A DNA stretch of 64,000 nucleotides from DASQEH01 sp963765725 (lineage in GTDB: Bacteria > Actinomycetota > Actinomycetes > Propionibacteriales > Nocardioidaceae). The position numbers and the translations under genes were made by a program. Below the pieces are notes generated by a model, which saw nothing but the letters and a program-made list of their open reading frames with translations, did no database searches and was not told the origin of the DNA. The stretch covers positions 372,001 through 436,000 of the forward strand of contig CAVXXI010000001.1 in NCBI GenBank assembly GCA_963765725.1, written 5' to 3'. This document shows positions 1 through 8,624 of the stretch, piece by piece. The first letter of the stretch is position 1; every line of letters starts with the position of its first letter.

Positions 1-123
1 CGGCGCCTCGTCGCGGATCAGCGTCGTGTGTCCCACCCCAACACCGGCGACGTCACCGACGGAGTTCGTCGGCCCCGGGGGCAGCACTCCGATCGTCACG
101 CCGAGGTCTCGGATGCGCGTCAT
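1..123 (-). CDS. P1-family peptidase (DmpA-like aminopeptidase), 5' part only
   Basis: Only the first 41 codons lie in the window; the gene runs off the left edge. The translation begins MTRIRDLGVTIGVLPPGPTN and continues through SVGDVAGVGVGHTTL. This resembles the N-terminus of DmpA/P1 self-processing aminopeptidases, where a PPG-x-x-N segment precedes a D-V-x-G-V-x-V-G-H-x-T-L motif. The ATG at 121-123 is preceded by a weak GCAGGG ribosome site. It is divergent from the deacetylase-like gene, with only 17 bases between the two possible starts. The catalytic region is outside the window, so activity is inferred from the N-terminus alone. Confidence 0.72.
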   Translation of the reverse strand, partial: MTRIRDLGVTIGVLPPGPTNSVGDVAGVGVGHTTLIRDEAP

Positions 124-140
124 CCCTGCATCCTGGCAGA

Positions 141-1229
141 GTGGCGGCCATGCCTGCTCCGCCCTCGCACCCGGTCGTCGTCTGGTCGCCCGACACCCGT
201 CTGCACCACCCGGACGCCGAGATCTGGGTAGGCGTGCGCACCGACGGGACGGAGCTGCCGGAGCGCGTCGACCGCATCGTCGAGGCCACGTCGAAAGAGG
301 GATGGGACCTGGTCGAGGCCGTCCCTCACGGCGACGACGCGCTGCTCGAGGTCCATGACCGGGACCTGCTCGACCACCTCCGGACGGTTCACGACACCTG
401 GATGCGCTCGGGGATCCCGGAGCTCGTGGGGCAGGACAAGGTGGTGCCGTACATGTTCGCCACCGCGGCGATGCTGGGGGCACTCCCGGGCCGCAGGCCG
501 ACGGCCGTACACGCGCTCGCCGGCTGGTACTGCTACGACACCATGACGCTCGTCGGCCCGGGCACCTGGCCCGCGGCGCGTGCCGCCGCCGACTGCGCGC
601 TCACCGCCGTGGACCTCGTCACGGCCGGCCGCGCGGCGGCATACGCCGTGTGTCGCCCGCCCGGCCACCACGTCACCCGCAACGGCTACGGCGGCTCGTG
701 CTACCTGAACAACGCGGCGGCCGCCGCCCAGGCGCTTCGTCGCAACGGGCACGACCGGGTTGCGATCGTCGACGTGGACGCACACCACGGCAACGGGACC
801 GCCTCGATCTTCTACGAGCGTCCCGACGTCTTCTACGGCTCCGTCCACGTCGACCCGGGCGCGGGCTGGTTCCCGCACGTCGTCGGCTTCGCGGACGAGA
901 CCGGCAGGGGTGACGGCGCGGGCACGACCCTTCACCTGCCGCTGGAGCCCGGAGCGGGCGACGACGTGTGGGTGGCGGCGGTCGAACGGCTCGCGGAGGC
1001 GGTGGCCGCCCACGGTGCCTCCGCCCTAGTCGTCTCCCTGGGCGTCGACGCCGCCGTCGACGACCCCGAGTCGCCGCTGTGCGTCACGCACGTCGGGTAC
1101 GCCTCGGCCGGAGGCCTCCTTGCGGGCCTGGGGCTGCCTTCGGTCCTGGTCCAGGAGGGCGGGTACCACCTCGACTCCCTCGGTGGCCTGGTGACCGCGT
1201 TCGTGAAGCCGTTCGCCGGCAGCCGCTAG
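141..1229 (+). CDS. Histone-deacetylase-fold amidohydrolase (AcuC/acetylpolyamine type)
   Basis: This 362-residue protein has the arginase/deacetylase fold signatures. They are RPPGHH (about residues 172-177), the zinc-binding VDVDAHHGNGT (about 212-222), a second aspartate region SLGVDAAVDDP near 300, and the C-terminal QEGGY that supplies the transition-state tyrosine. Family members remove acetyl or other acyl groups from lysine or polyamines in the cytoplasm. The usual S-x-G-x-D-A-H segment reads SLGVDAA here, so substrate preference may differ. The start is either GTG 141 or ATG 150, and neither has a strong ribosome site. It stands alone, divergent from the peptidase gene and 173 bases before the DAK2 gene. 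Confidence 0.85.
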   Translation: MAAMPAPPSHPVVVWSPDTRLHHPDAEIWVGVRTDGTELPERVDRIVEATSKEGWDLVEAVPHGDDALLEVHDRDLLDHLRTVHDTWMRSGIPELVGQDKVVPYMFATAAMLGALPGRRPTAVHALAGWYCYDTMTLVGPGTWPAARAAADCALTAVDLVTAGRAAAYAVCRPPGHHVTRNGYGGSCYLNNAAAAAQALRRNGHDRVAIVDVDAHHGNGTASIFYERPDVFYGSVHVDPGAGWFPHVVGFADETGRGDGAGTTLHLPLEPGAGDDVWVAAVERLAEAVAAHGASALVVSLGVDAAVDDPESPLCVTHVGYASAGGLLAGLGLPSVLVQEGGYHLDSLGGLVTAFVKPFAGSR

Positions 1230-1402
1230 GTCGGTACGTCTGGGCCCACGCCGTACGCCGGACCTCTCGCGCCGAGCGTCGGACCCGCGCACCGTCCGCC
1301 CGACGTCGCGCTCGCCGAGGCGGACGCCGCCCTCGGGCCGGAGGTTAGGGTGCTGACAGCCGAACCACTCCACCGAGACCCAGCCGAAGGTTGTCCGGAT
1401 CC

Positions 1403-3046
1403 GTGACGCACTCTCCCGAGATCGCCCTGCTGCTGCGGTGGTGCGACCTCACGCTCACCGGTCTGGGAGCGGCGCGCGAGGAGATCGACGCCCTCAACGT
1501 GTACCCCGTGCCGGATGGCGACACCGGCACGAACCTGTACCTGACGTTCGAGGCGGCGCGCACGGCCCTGGTCGAGAGCCGGCCGGTGTCTCTTGTGGAG
1601 GCGCTGTCGGTCTTCGCGAAGGGCGCCCTGGTCGGGGCCCGCGGCAACTCGGGCGTCATCTTGTCCCAGCTGCTGCGAGCCGGTGCCGACCAGCTGCTGC
1701 GAGGAGACCCACACGAGCCCGGTCGGCTGCTCGCCGACACGATCACGCGGGCGGCGCGGGCCGCCTACGCCGCGGTCGCCGTGCCGGTCGAGGGGACGAT
1801 CTTGTCGGTCGCCGGTGCGGCCTCCGATGCTGCCCAGCAAGCCCTGGCCGACGCACCGCAGGAGCTCGCCGGGCAGATGGCCCACGTCATCACTGCCGCC
1901 GCGGCCGCGGCCCGGGAAGCGTTGCAGCGAACCCCCGACCAGCTGGAGACCCTGCGGCTGGCCGGCGTGGTCGATGCGGGTGGTCGGGGTCTGTGCGTCG
2001 TGTTCGACGCCGCCCAGGAGGCCTTCACCGGCAGGCGGCCCGCGGTGAGCCCCTCCCGGCGGCCGCGGCCGTTGCCGAGCCCGGTCGCTCCCTTCGCCGG
2101 CCTGCAGACGCCCACGGGACCCGGGTACGAGGTGATGTACCTGCTCGATGCCGAGGAGGCCGCCGTCAACGATCTGCGCCGTACTCTCGGCGGGCTGGGT
2201 GAGTCGCTGGTCGTCGTCGGCGGCGATGGCCTGTGGAACGTCCACGTCCACGTCGACGACGTCGGCGCCGCGGTCGAAGCCGGGATCGAGGCCGGCCGGC
2301 CGTATCGAGTGCGGGTGACTCATCTGGCGGAGCACCACGAGGCCACGGGGCGGTGTGGCACGCCCGGTTCGCCGCCTGAGGCGCACCGGCGGGGGGTGGT
2401 CGCGGTCAGTGCGGGGCGCGGCCTGGCCGAGCTGTTCGCCGAAGCCGGCGCCGCCGTCGTCGAAGCCGGCCCAGGCCGTCGTTGCTCGACGGGCGACATC
2501 CTCGAGGCGATTCACGCGACTCGGAGCGACTCGGTCATCATCTTGCCCAATGACGGGGCCACGGTGGCAGTCGCCGAGGCCGCGGCCCGGGCGGCCCGCG
2601 ACCTGGGCGTACGGGCGGCGGTCATCCCCTCGCGTGCGCAGGTACAGGGTCTGGCCGCGATCGCCGTACACGAGCCGGGCCGCTCGTTCGACGACGATGT
2701 CGTCCACATGACGTCGGCCGCTGGTCATGCGCGTGACGGCGCCGTGACGGTGGCACTGCGCGACGCGATGACATCGGCCGGGCCCTGCCGCGAGGGCGAT
2801 GTGCTCGGCGTCGTGGGCGGTGACTTCGCGATCGTCGGCGACGACCTGACGCAGACTGCCATCGGTGTCGTCGAGCGGCTCCTCAGTGCGGGCGGGGAGA
2901 TGTTGACGCTCGTCTCCGGGGCAGGCGCCGATGCCGACCTGGTACGCCGGGTCATCTCCCACGTCGAGGACACCCGGCCGATGGTCGACGTCGTCCTGTA
3001 TGCCGGAGGCCAGGATCGGTACCCACTGCTCATGGGGGTGGAGTGA
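1403..3046 (+). CDS. DAK2/DegV-domain protein (FakA/YloV family)
   Basis: About 547 residues. An N-terminal dihydroxyacetone-kinase L domain carries NVYPVPDGDTGTN near residue 35, the Mg-ATP-binding aspartate cluster of DAK2 proteins. It is followed by a central segment and a C-terminal DegV-like half. In Firmicutes the family member FakA phosphorylates fatty acids bound to FakB; in Actinobacteria the conserved copy beside recG is less well characterised, so the substrate is inferred. GTG 1403 is chosen because GAAGG lies upstream; an in-frame TTG at 1391 is the alternative. The stop overlaps the recG ATG by one base (TGATG), indicating coupled translation. Confidence 0.85.
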   Translation: MTHSPEIALLLRWCDLTLTGLGAAREEIDALNVYPVPDGDTGTNLYLTFEAARTALVESRPVSLVEALSVFAKGALVGARGNSGVILSQLLRAGADQLLRGDPHEPGRLLADTITRAARAAYAAVAVPVEGTILSVAGAASDAAQQALADAPQELAGQMAHVITAAAAAAREALQRTPDQLETLRLAGVVDAGGRGLCVVFDAAQEAFTGRRPAVSPSRRPRPLPSPVAPFAGLQTPTGPGYEVMYLLDAEEAAVNDLRRTLGGLGESLVVVGGDGLWNVHVHVDDVGAAVEAGIEAGRPYRVRVTHLAEHHEATGRCGTPGSPPEAHRRGVVAVSAGRGLAELFAEAGAAVVEAGPGRRCSTGDILEAIHATRSDSVIILPNDGATVAVAEAAARAARDLGVRAAVIPSRAQVQGLAAIAVHEPGRSFDDDVVHMTSAAGHARDGAVTVALRDAMTSAGPCREGDVLGVVGGDFAIVGDDLTQTAIGVVERLLSAGGEMLTLVSGAGADADLVRRVISHVEDTRPMVDVVLYAGGQDRYPLLMGVE

Positions 3047-5238
3047 TGGCGACGCCGGTGACCCGGCTCGACAAGGTACTCGGAGGGACCTCGGCCAGGG
3101 CCCTCGCGAAGGCGTTCGAGATCACCACGGTGGCCGACCTGCTCGGGCACTACCCCCGTCGCCTCGCCGACAGGGGACGGCTCACCGACCTGGCCGACCT
3201 GCAGGTCGGCGAGCACGTCACCGTGCTGGCCAAGACGGTGAGCGTCCAGGTCGGCAGCTACCGGCCGAAGGGCGGCGGCCGGCGGGCGGCCCGGACCGAG
3301 GTCGTGGTGACGGACGGTCAACGGCAGCTCGCGATGACGTTCTTCCGGCAGCCGTGGCGCAGTGGCCAGCTGGCGCCGGGGACCGTGGCCTGGTTCAGCG
3401 GCAAGGTCGCCGTCTTCAAGGGCCGCCGCGAGCTCCAGTCACCGACGTGCGAGATCTTGGGCACGGGAGCCGGGCTCGAGGAGTTCCAGGGCGAGGAGAA
3501 GCAGCGGTGGTGGCCGGTATACCCGGCCACGTCGTCGGTGTCGTCGAAGCTGATCCACGACTGCGTGGACCTCGTCCTCGACCAGCTCGACCCCGTGCCC
3601 GACCCGCTTCCCCCTGCCGTCCGCCTGCGGCACGGGCTGCTGTCGTACGACGAGGCGCTGCGCCTGATCCACCGGGCGACAGACCCGGCCGACTGGGAGG
3701 AGGCCCGTCGTCGGCTGCGGTTCGACGAGGCCTTCGTCCTCCAGACGGTGCTGGCACAGCGGCGTCAGCTGATGACCTCGCTCCCCGCCACGCCCCGGCC
3801 GGCACGAGGTGACGGCCTGCGGGCGCGGTTCGACCGTTCGCTCCCGTTCACCTTGACCGACGGACAGGAGGAGGTGGGCCGCCAGATCGAGGCCGACCTG
3901 GGGCGGTCGCATCCGATGCACCGGTTACTCCAGGGGGAGGTCGGTTCCGGCAAGACCGTCGTGGCACTGCGGGCGATGCTTCAGGTCGTCGACTCCTCCG
4001 GACAGGCCGCGCTCCTGGCTCCGACGGAGGTCCTCGCCGCTCAGCACTACCGCTCGATCCTCTCGCTCCTCGGCTCTCTGGCCGACGCCGGCATGCTCGG
4101 CGGCGACGAGGACGCAACCCGGGTCGTACTCCTCACCGGCTCGACGTCCGCGGCCCGGCGCAGGCAGGTGCTGCTCGACGCCGCCTCGGGTGCCGCAGGC
4201 ATCGTCGTCGGCACTCACGCACTCCTCGAGGACGTGGTGCAGTTCGCCGAGCTGGGTATGGTCGTCGTCGACGAGCAGCATCGGTTCGGAGTCGAGCAGC
4301 GGGCGGCCCTGACGGAGAAGGCGGGGTTCACGCCGCCCCATGTCCTCGTGATGACCGCGACCCCGATTCCGAGGACAGTCGCCATGACGGTCTTCGGCGA
4401 CCTCGACGTGTCGACACTTCGCGAGCTCCCGGCGGGCCGAGCGGTGATCCAGACGACGGTGGTGCCTGCAGCCGAGCGACCGGAGTGGCTCGACCGTGCC
4501 TGGCAGCGGGTACGGGAGGACGTCTCGCGCGGCCATCAGGTGTACGTCGTCTGTCCCCGGATCGGCGGCGAGCCGGAGTCCACGATGATCGAGCCACCCC
4601 CGGACGACGACTCGACCCCGCGCCGACCCCCTAAAGCGGTGGCCGATGTCGCCGCCGAGCTCCTCGAGGGGCCGCTGGCGGGGCTGCGCGTGTTCGTCCT
4701 GCACGGCCGGCTGCCCGGGGACGAGAAGGACGAGGTGATGCGCCGGTTCGCCGCCGGGGACGTCGACGTCCTGGTGGCCACGACCGTGATCGAGGTCGGT
4801 GTCGACGTGCCCAACGCCTCCCTCATGGTCGTGATGGACGCCGAGCGGTTCGGCGTCTCCCAACTGCACCAGCTGCGTGGACGCGTCGGCCGGGGCTCGG
4901 TGCCCGGCCTCTGCCTGCTCGTCACCGAGGCGCCGGAGGGCTCGGGCTCCCGGGCGCGGCTCGACGGCGTCGCGGCCACGTCCGACGGGTTCGTGCTGGC
5001 CAAGCTCGACCTGGAGAGCCGCCGGGAGGGCGACGTCCTCGGTGCGACCCAGTCGGGCCGCCGGTCGAGTCTGCGGTTGCTGTCTGTCCTGCGCGACGAG
5101 GACGTGATCTCGGCGGCTCGAGCCGCGGCAGACGAGATCGTCTCGACCGATCCGCTGCTGGAGCGCCACCCGCAGCTCGCCGCGGCCGTCGAGCAGCTCG
5201 TGGCGACCGAGCGGGCGGACTACCTGGAGAAGTCGTGA
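3046..5238 (+). CDS. recG: ATP-dependent DNA helicase RecG
   Basis: 730 residues, close to normal RecG length. An N-terminal wedge/OB region (about 60-190) is followed by two helicase domains. Walker A is GEVGSGKT near residue 300, the DEAD-like box is the RecG-typical VVDEQHRFG, and motif III is MTATPIPRT. The conserved QLHQLRGRVGRG of motif VI is present. RecG remodels stalled replication forks and branch-migrates Holliday junctions. ATG 3046 overlaps the stop of the DAK2 gene; an in-frame GTG at 3043 is also possible. The DAK2-recG pairing is usual for Actinobacteria. Confidence 0.97.
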   Translation: MATPVTRLDKVLGGTSARALAKAFEITTVADLLGHYPRRLADRGRLTDLADLQVGEHVTVLAKTVSVQVGSYRPKGGGRRAARTEVVVTDGQRQLAMTFFRQPWRSGQLAPGTVAWFSGKVAVFKGRRELQSPTCEILGTGAGLEEFQGEEKQRWWPVYPATSSVSSKLIHDCVDLVLDQLDPVPDPLPPAVRLRHGLLSYDEALRLIHRATDPADWEEARRRLRFDEAFVLQTVLAQRRQLMTSLPATPRPARGDGLRARFDRSLPFTLTDGQEEVGRQIEADLGRSHPMHRLLQGEVGSGKTVVALRAMLQVVDSSGQAALLAPTEVLAAQHYRSILSLLGSLADAGMLGGDEDATRVVLLTGSTSAARRRQVLLDAASGAAGIVVGTHALLEDVVQFAELGMVVVDEQHRFGVEQRAALTEKAGFTPPHVLVMTATPIPRTVAMTVFGDLDVSTLRELPAGRAVIQTTVVPAAERPEWLDRAWQRVREDVSRGHQVYVVCPRIGGEPESTMIEPPPDDDSTPRRPPKAVADVAAELLEGPLAGLRVFVLHGRLPGDEKDEVMRRFAAGDVDVLVATTVIEVGVDVPNASLMVVMDAERFGVSQLHQLRGRVGRGSVPGLCLLVTEAPEGSGSRARLDGVAATSDGFVLAKLDLESRREGDVLGATQSGRRSSLRLLSVLRDEDVISAARAAADEIVSTDPLLERHPQLAAAVEQLVATERADYLEKS

Positions 5239-5422
5239 GGGCCTCAGAGCCGATCTTCTGACCTCCCCGTTTGGTCGAGGTCTATCCCTGGTGACCTGGC
5301 CTTCTGCGATTGTGAGCCAAGACAGAACACGCTCTGACCTGCGGCCATGGAAACCCGGTTCAGAGGGTGGCACCTAGCTGGTGGAGGCGTACTGTCGCTT
5401 GAGCGGGAGAAGGGAGTTCTCG

Positions 5423-5644
5423 GTGAGCGAAACGCCACGGCACGAGGACCCCGTAGGACGGGTGATTTCGGGCGGTGTCGGTGCGACTGACCGGGAAGAA
5501 GCTCGCCGACAGACTGACCACATCGTGAAGCAGCAGAAGCGGATGTCCTCGAGACTTGTCGTTGCGCTGCTCTGCTCGCTGTGGCTGGTCGCCGCAATCG
5601 CCATTGTCGCTGCTCTCGTCCGCATCGTGACTGTTGTGCTTTGA
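5423..5644 (+). CDS. Small single-pass membrane protein, unknown function
   Basis: 73 residues. A polar N-terminal half containing a REEARRQTDH segment is followed by one predicted transmembrane helix (about residues 47-70, ALLCSLWLVAAIAIVAALV). The GTG at 5423 has a good AAGGGAG ribosome site at a normal distance; an earlier in-frame GTG at 5381 lacks one. No family is recognised. It sits between recG and the broken SnoaL-like gene, where most relatives have recG next to rsmD, so it is part of a small local insertion. It converges on the SnoaL-like gene. Confidence 0.55.
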   Translation: MSETPRHEDPVGRVISGGVGATDREEARRQTDHIVKQQKRMSSRLVVALLCSLWLVAAIAIVAALVRIVTVVL

Positions 5645-5659
5645 CGCTGCGAGGGCCGC

Positions 5660-6063
5660 TCAGGGGCCCTTCCCTCGGGTCGACCAGCGTGTCACCGCGC
5701 CGGTGCACCACTTTCCAGTCGCCACCCTCGCGCCGGTAGACCTGGGTGGCGCGCAAGGTGTACGTCCGGGGCTCCCCGTCGACGGAGACCTGCAAGTGCT
5801 CGTAGCCGACCGTGTACGCCATGTCGCCGCTGGCGTCGGCGGCGATGAGCTCGAAGGAGTATCCCTTGGCGTCGGAGAAGCTGTCCTCCAGCAACGTGAA
5901 GAGATCGTCGACCTCCGCACGCCCGACCGCCGTCTTCCACGCCCCGAAGACGTGACCGGCTCGTTGCGGGACCAGATGAGCCTGCGAGGGGTGGCCTCGC
6001 CCCTGTGGAGTGCCGTCTCCGCGTCCATCAGCTGAGCGTCCACCCAGGCCAAGAAGTCATCAC
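5660..6063 (-). pseudogene. SnoaL-like/DUF4440-type protein gene, broken by frameshifts
   Basis: Three reading frames on the minus strand together give a coherent NTF2-fold protein of about 133 residues: FLAWVDAQLMDAETALHRGE, then RRLIWSRNEPVT, then GAWKTAVGRAEVDDLF, then AYTVGYEHLQVSVDGEPRTY, then KVVHRRGDTL. A ribosome site AAGGAG precedes GTG 6063/ATG 6060. The frame must change near 6055 (a base missing just after the start), near 5951 (a base missing between the codons for PVT and FGAW) and near 5664 (one C too many in CCCC, after which a TGA at 5660 closes the gene). Such proteins are often described as SnoaL-like or ketosteroid-isomerase-related; function unknown. It may be intact in the real genome (see findings). 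Confidence 0.6.
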
Positions 6064-6511
6064 GTTCGCTCCTTCGTGAAGTGAAGTGCCTGTCGGTTCC
6101 CGTTGGCAAGAAGCGAGCTGCTCCGGTAGGTCGGGGCGGTCCGTGCCGACAAGATCTGAGCGTGAGGCAGCGGGAACGACCTCTGCCGGAACGACCTGCA
6201 CTTCGCAGCGTTCGGTGACGGCGCGATGGGTGCGACAGGCTGCCGAGGCTGGCTACAGTGGGGACGGACCCCGACGCAGGCTGGTCAAGGCGTTCTACGT
6301 CGGGGACCTTTCTACTGGGCTGGCAGCCCGGGCGGCCGGCCGAGTAGCTCCACTGGAGTCGATACCCAGGCTGGCAGGCTTACCCCGTTACGCGCACCGG
6401 AGCACCGCTCCTCAGGACCGCGCGGCACGGGCGGTCTCCACCTACGTGCCACAGTGGTGCGGTGGAGACGTCAGAGGTGGTAGCGCGCTGTGCGGGCTCG
6501 ACAGGACCCGC
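6064..6511 (+). other. Gene-less divergent intergenic region before rsmD
   Basis: About 450 bases between the SnoaL-like start and rsmD. It is open in the rsmD frame, but that upstream translation has no family resemblance, so I read it as non-coding. It must hold promoters in both directions. A TACAGT element at about 6253-6258 is a possible -10 for rsmD, with no convincing -35. No RNA family was recognised. Confidence 0.4.
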
Positions 6512-7084
6512 GTGAGCCCCCGCATCGTGTCCGGATCGGCGGGTGGGCGCCGACTGCGCACTCCGTCCGGTGCCGGCACCCGTCCGACGTCGGACCGGGT
6601 CAAGGAGGCGTTGTTCTCCGCCCTCGAGGCGCAGCTGGGCACGCTGGCAGGGCGTCGTTTCCTCGACGTCTTCGCGGGCTCGGGGGCCATCGGCCTGGAA
6701 GCGCGTTCCCGTGGCGCGTCGCAGGTCACGCTGATGGAGCGCGACCCGGCTGCAGCAAGTCTCATCCGGGCGAACGCGAACACGCTCGGACTGGACCAGG
6801 TGACGGTGGTCGCCGGGTCGGCCGGCTCAGCGGCGGCCCGGGCGCCGGAGGGTGGCGGCTACGACGTCTGCTTCCTCGACCCTCCGTATGCGACGAGCCC
6901 GTCGCAGCTCAGCTCCCTGCTGGTCACCCTCGACCAGTCCGGGTGGCTCGACGCGGGTGCTCTGGTCGTCCTCGAGCGGTCACGCCGCGACGGTGAGTGG
7001 AGCTGGCCGGAAGGCTTCGAACACCTGCGCTCGAAGAGGTACGGCGAGACGATGCTCTGGTACGGTCGCGTGCTCGCGAGCTGA
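6512..7084 (+). CDS. rsmD: 16S rRNA (guanine-966-N2)-methyltransferase RsmD
   Basis: 190 residues. It starts at GTG 6512 with PRIVSGSAGGRRL, the typical N-terminus of RsmD. The SAM-binding motif I is FLDVFAGSGAIGLEA and the catalytic N6/N2-type motif IV is FLDPPY. It methylates G966 of 16S rRNA in the 30S head. The frame is open far upstream, but the family N-terminus fixes the start. It is followed 160 bases later by coaD, the usual partner in many bacteria. Confidence 0.93.
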   Translation: MSPRIVSGSAGGRRLRTPSGAGTRPTSDRVKEALFSALEAQLGTLAGRRFLDVFAGSGAIGLEARSRGASQVTLMERDPAAASLIRANANTLGLDQVTVVAGSAGSAAARAPEGGGYDVCFLDPPYATSPSQLSSLLVTLDQSGWLDAGALVVLERSRRDGEWSWPEGFEHLRSKRYGETMLWYGRVLAS

Positions 7085-7244
7085 GTCCACTCCCGTCGCC
7101 TCCCATGTCACCGGCCCAGCAAGGTCCCGAGAAGCCGGACCCGAGAAGCGCGCGCCCGGACGCCAAACCGCCGGAGGCCGAACCAACAGCCTCGCTCAGC
7201 ACTACGCTGCGACAGCAACCCCACTGCCATACAAGGAGAGCCGA

Positions 7245-7727
7245 ATGCGCACAGCCGTCTGCCCCGGCTCCTTCGACCCGGTCACGAACGGCCATGTCGA
7301 CATCGTGTCGCGTGCCTCGGTCCTCTTCGACGAGCTGGTCGTCGCTGTCCTCGTCAACGAGTCCAAGAGGGGGGCGTTCCCGGTCGAGGAGCGCATCGCG
7401 ATGCTCGACGAGGCGGTCGAGGAGGCAGGTTTGCTCAACGTCCGAACGGTGGCCTTCGAGGGCCTCCTCGTCGACTTCTGCCGAGCTCAGGAGGCGACCG
7501 TCATCGTCAAGGGGCTCCGCGCGTCGACAGACTTCGACTACGAGCTCCCGATGGCGCAAATGAACCGGTCGCTGTCAGGGGTCGACACGCTGCTGGTGCC
7601 GACCAGCGCGACGTGGTCGTTCGTGTCATCGAGCCTGGTCAAGGAGGTGGCCGGGTTCGGCGGCGACGTGACCGGGCTCGTACCGGCTGGCGTTGCCGCG
7701 CGGCTGCGCCGGCTGGGGCCACGCTGA
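7245..7727 (+). CDS. coaD: Phosphopantetheine adenylyltransferase (CoaD)
   Basis: 160 residues, the normal CoaD length. The nucleotidyltransferase signature appears as CPGSFDPVTNGH at the N-terminus, with KGLRASTDFDYELPMAQMN in the middle and VSSSLVKE near the C-terminus. It converts 4'-phosphopantetheine and ATP to dephospho-CoA, the fourth step of CoA synthesis. The start ATG 7245 has a clear AAGGAG at 7233-7238. Confidence 0.96.
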   Translation: MRTAVCPGSFDPVTNGHVDIVSRASVLFDELVVAVLVNESKRGAFPVEERIAMLDEAVEEAGLLNVRTVAFEGLLVDFCRAQEATVIVKGLRASTDFDYELPMAQMNRSLSGVDTLLVPTSATWSFVSSSLVKEVAGFGGDVTGLVPAGVAARLRRLGPR

Positions 7728-7774
7728 GCCGCGTCCCGCAACCCACTCGCCTCGCCCCGGACGCACGCCGCGAT

Positions 7775-7804
7775 TTGAGCGGAGTATTACCGACCCGTTA
7801 CGCT
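7775..7804 (+). promoter_or_regulatory. Candidate sigma-A-type promoter for DUF177-rpmF
   Basis: A -35-like TTGAGC (7775-7780) and a -10-like TACGCT (7799-7804) are separated by 18 bases, about 60 bases upstream of the DUF177 start. The -10 lies inside a perfect inverted repeat described separately. Confidence 0.5.
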
Positions 7805-7826
7805 AACGTGCGGTCTCCGTAACGGG
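7794..7826. repeat. Perfect 9-bp inverted repeat over the DUF177-rpmF promoter
   Basis: CCCGTTACG (7794-7802) and CGTAACGGG (7818-7826) are exact reverse complements separated by 15 bases. The left arm overlaps the candidate -10 and the right arm lies just after the expected transcription start. It could be an operator or an RNA hairpin at the transcript 5' end. Confidence 0.5.
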
Positions 7827-7863
7827 GACCGTTGATCTGCTGGGCCTACCGGAAGTTAGTGCG

Positions 7864-8424
7864 ATGCGTCTCGACCCGCGTTCGCCGCTCGTCATCAACA
7901 CCCACGAGCTCGGACGACGCCCGGGTTCGATGCGTACCCTCGAGCTCTCCGTACCGGCCCCTGAAGATCTCGGCATCGAGCTCATCGGTGTCCCTGCCGG
8001 ATCGCCGGTCGAGGTGGAGCTGCGCCTCGAGGCGGTCATGGAAGGGGTGCTTGCGTCCGGCCGGGCGTGGGTGACGCTGTCGGGGGAGTGCGCACGGTGC
8101 CTGGAGCCGCTCGAGGACGACCTCGAGGTGACGCTGCAGGAGCTGTACGTCTATCCCGAGAGCGACGCGGAGGAGGACGAGGCCAGCCGACTCGAGGGCG
8201 AGCTGCTCGACCTGGAGCCGGTGCTGAGGGACGCGGTGGTGCTCGCACTGCCGTTCCGGCCGGTATGCACCCCGGACTGTCCAGGGCTGTGCCTCGAGTG
8301 CGGCGCACGGCTGCAGGACGACCCGGGCCATGCTCACGAGGAGAGCGTCGACCCACGGTGGGCCGCGCTCTCGACACTGACCACCAACGCTGCCGACGGT
8401 TCCGTCGGCTCGGACGAGGAGTAA
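7864..8424 (+). CDS. DUF177 (YceD-like) protein
   Basis: 186 residues. It contains the DUF177 cysteine pattern CARCLEP near residue 78 and CTPDCPGLCLECG near 138-150. This family is almost always encoded directly before rpmF and is linked to 23S rRNA/50S assembly and, in some bacteria and plastids, to rRNA accumulation. ATG 7864 was chosen. Two bases separate its TAA from the rpmF GTG, so the pair is an operon read from the promoter at 7775-7804. Confidence 0.88.
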   Translation: MRLDPRSPLVINTHELGRRPGSMRTLELSVPAPEDLGIELIGVPAGSPVEVELRLEAVMEGVLASGRAWVTLSGECARCLEPLEDDLEVTLQELYVYPESDAEEDEASRLEGELLDLEPVLRDAVVLALPFRPVCTPDCPGLCLECGARLQDDPGHAHEESVDPRWAALSTLTTNAADGSVGSDEE

Positions 8425-8426
8425 TT

Positions 8427-8612
8427 GTGGCTGTCCCCAAGCGGAAGATGTCGCGGAGCAACACGCGCCACCGCCGTTCACAGTGGAAGGCTGCCGCACC
8501 CTCCCTGGTGACCTGCGCCAACCCGGCCTGTCTGTCCAAGCACCTCCCGCACCGGGCGTGCCCTCAGTGCGGCCAGTACGGCGCCCGGGCCGACCGCCGT
8601 CAGGTCCTCTAG
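8427..8612 (+). CDS. rpmF: Large ribosomal subunit protein bL32
   Basis: 61 residues, beginning AVPKRKMSRSNTRHRRSQWK after the GTG start. It is the cysteine-containing (C+) form with C30, C35, C45 and C48, so it should bind zinc. The first pair is spaced C-x4-C (CANPAC) rather than the more common C-x2-C. C+ L32 is often paired with zinc-independent paralogues elsewhere in a genome; none is visible here. Confidence 0.96.
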   Translation: MAVPKRKMSRSNTRHRRSQWKAAAPSLVTCANPACLSKHLPHRACPQCGQYGARADRRQVL

Positions 8613-8624
8613 CCCGGAGCCGCC

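Noticed and set aside
1226..2962. Long minus-strand open frame opposite the DAK2 gene
   Set aside because: It is the antisense shadow of a clear FakA-like gene in GC-rich DNA and shows no family motif.
6180..6480. Cobalamin-type riboswitch before rsmD (a CCACTGG element at 6349)
   Set aside because: Only a short B12-box-like string is present; the other conserved cobalamin riboswitch elements are missing, and the next gene is not a B12 gene.
6086..6511. N-terminal extension of RsmD by about 140 residues
   Set aside because: RsmD homology begins exactly at the GTG at 6512; the upstream residues look like read-through of non-coding sequence.
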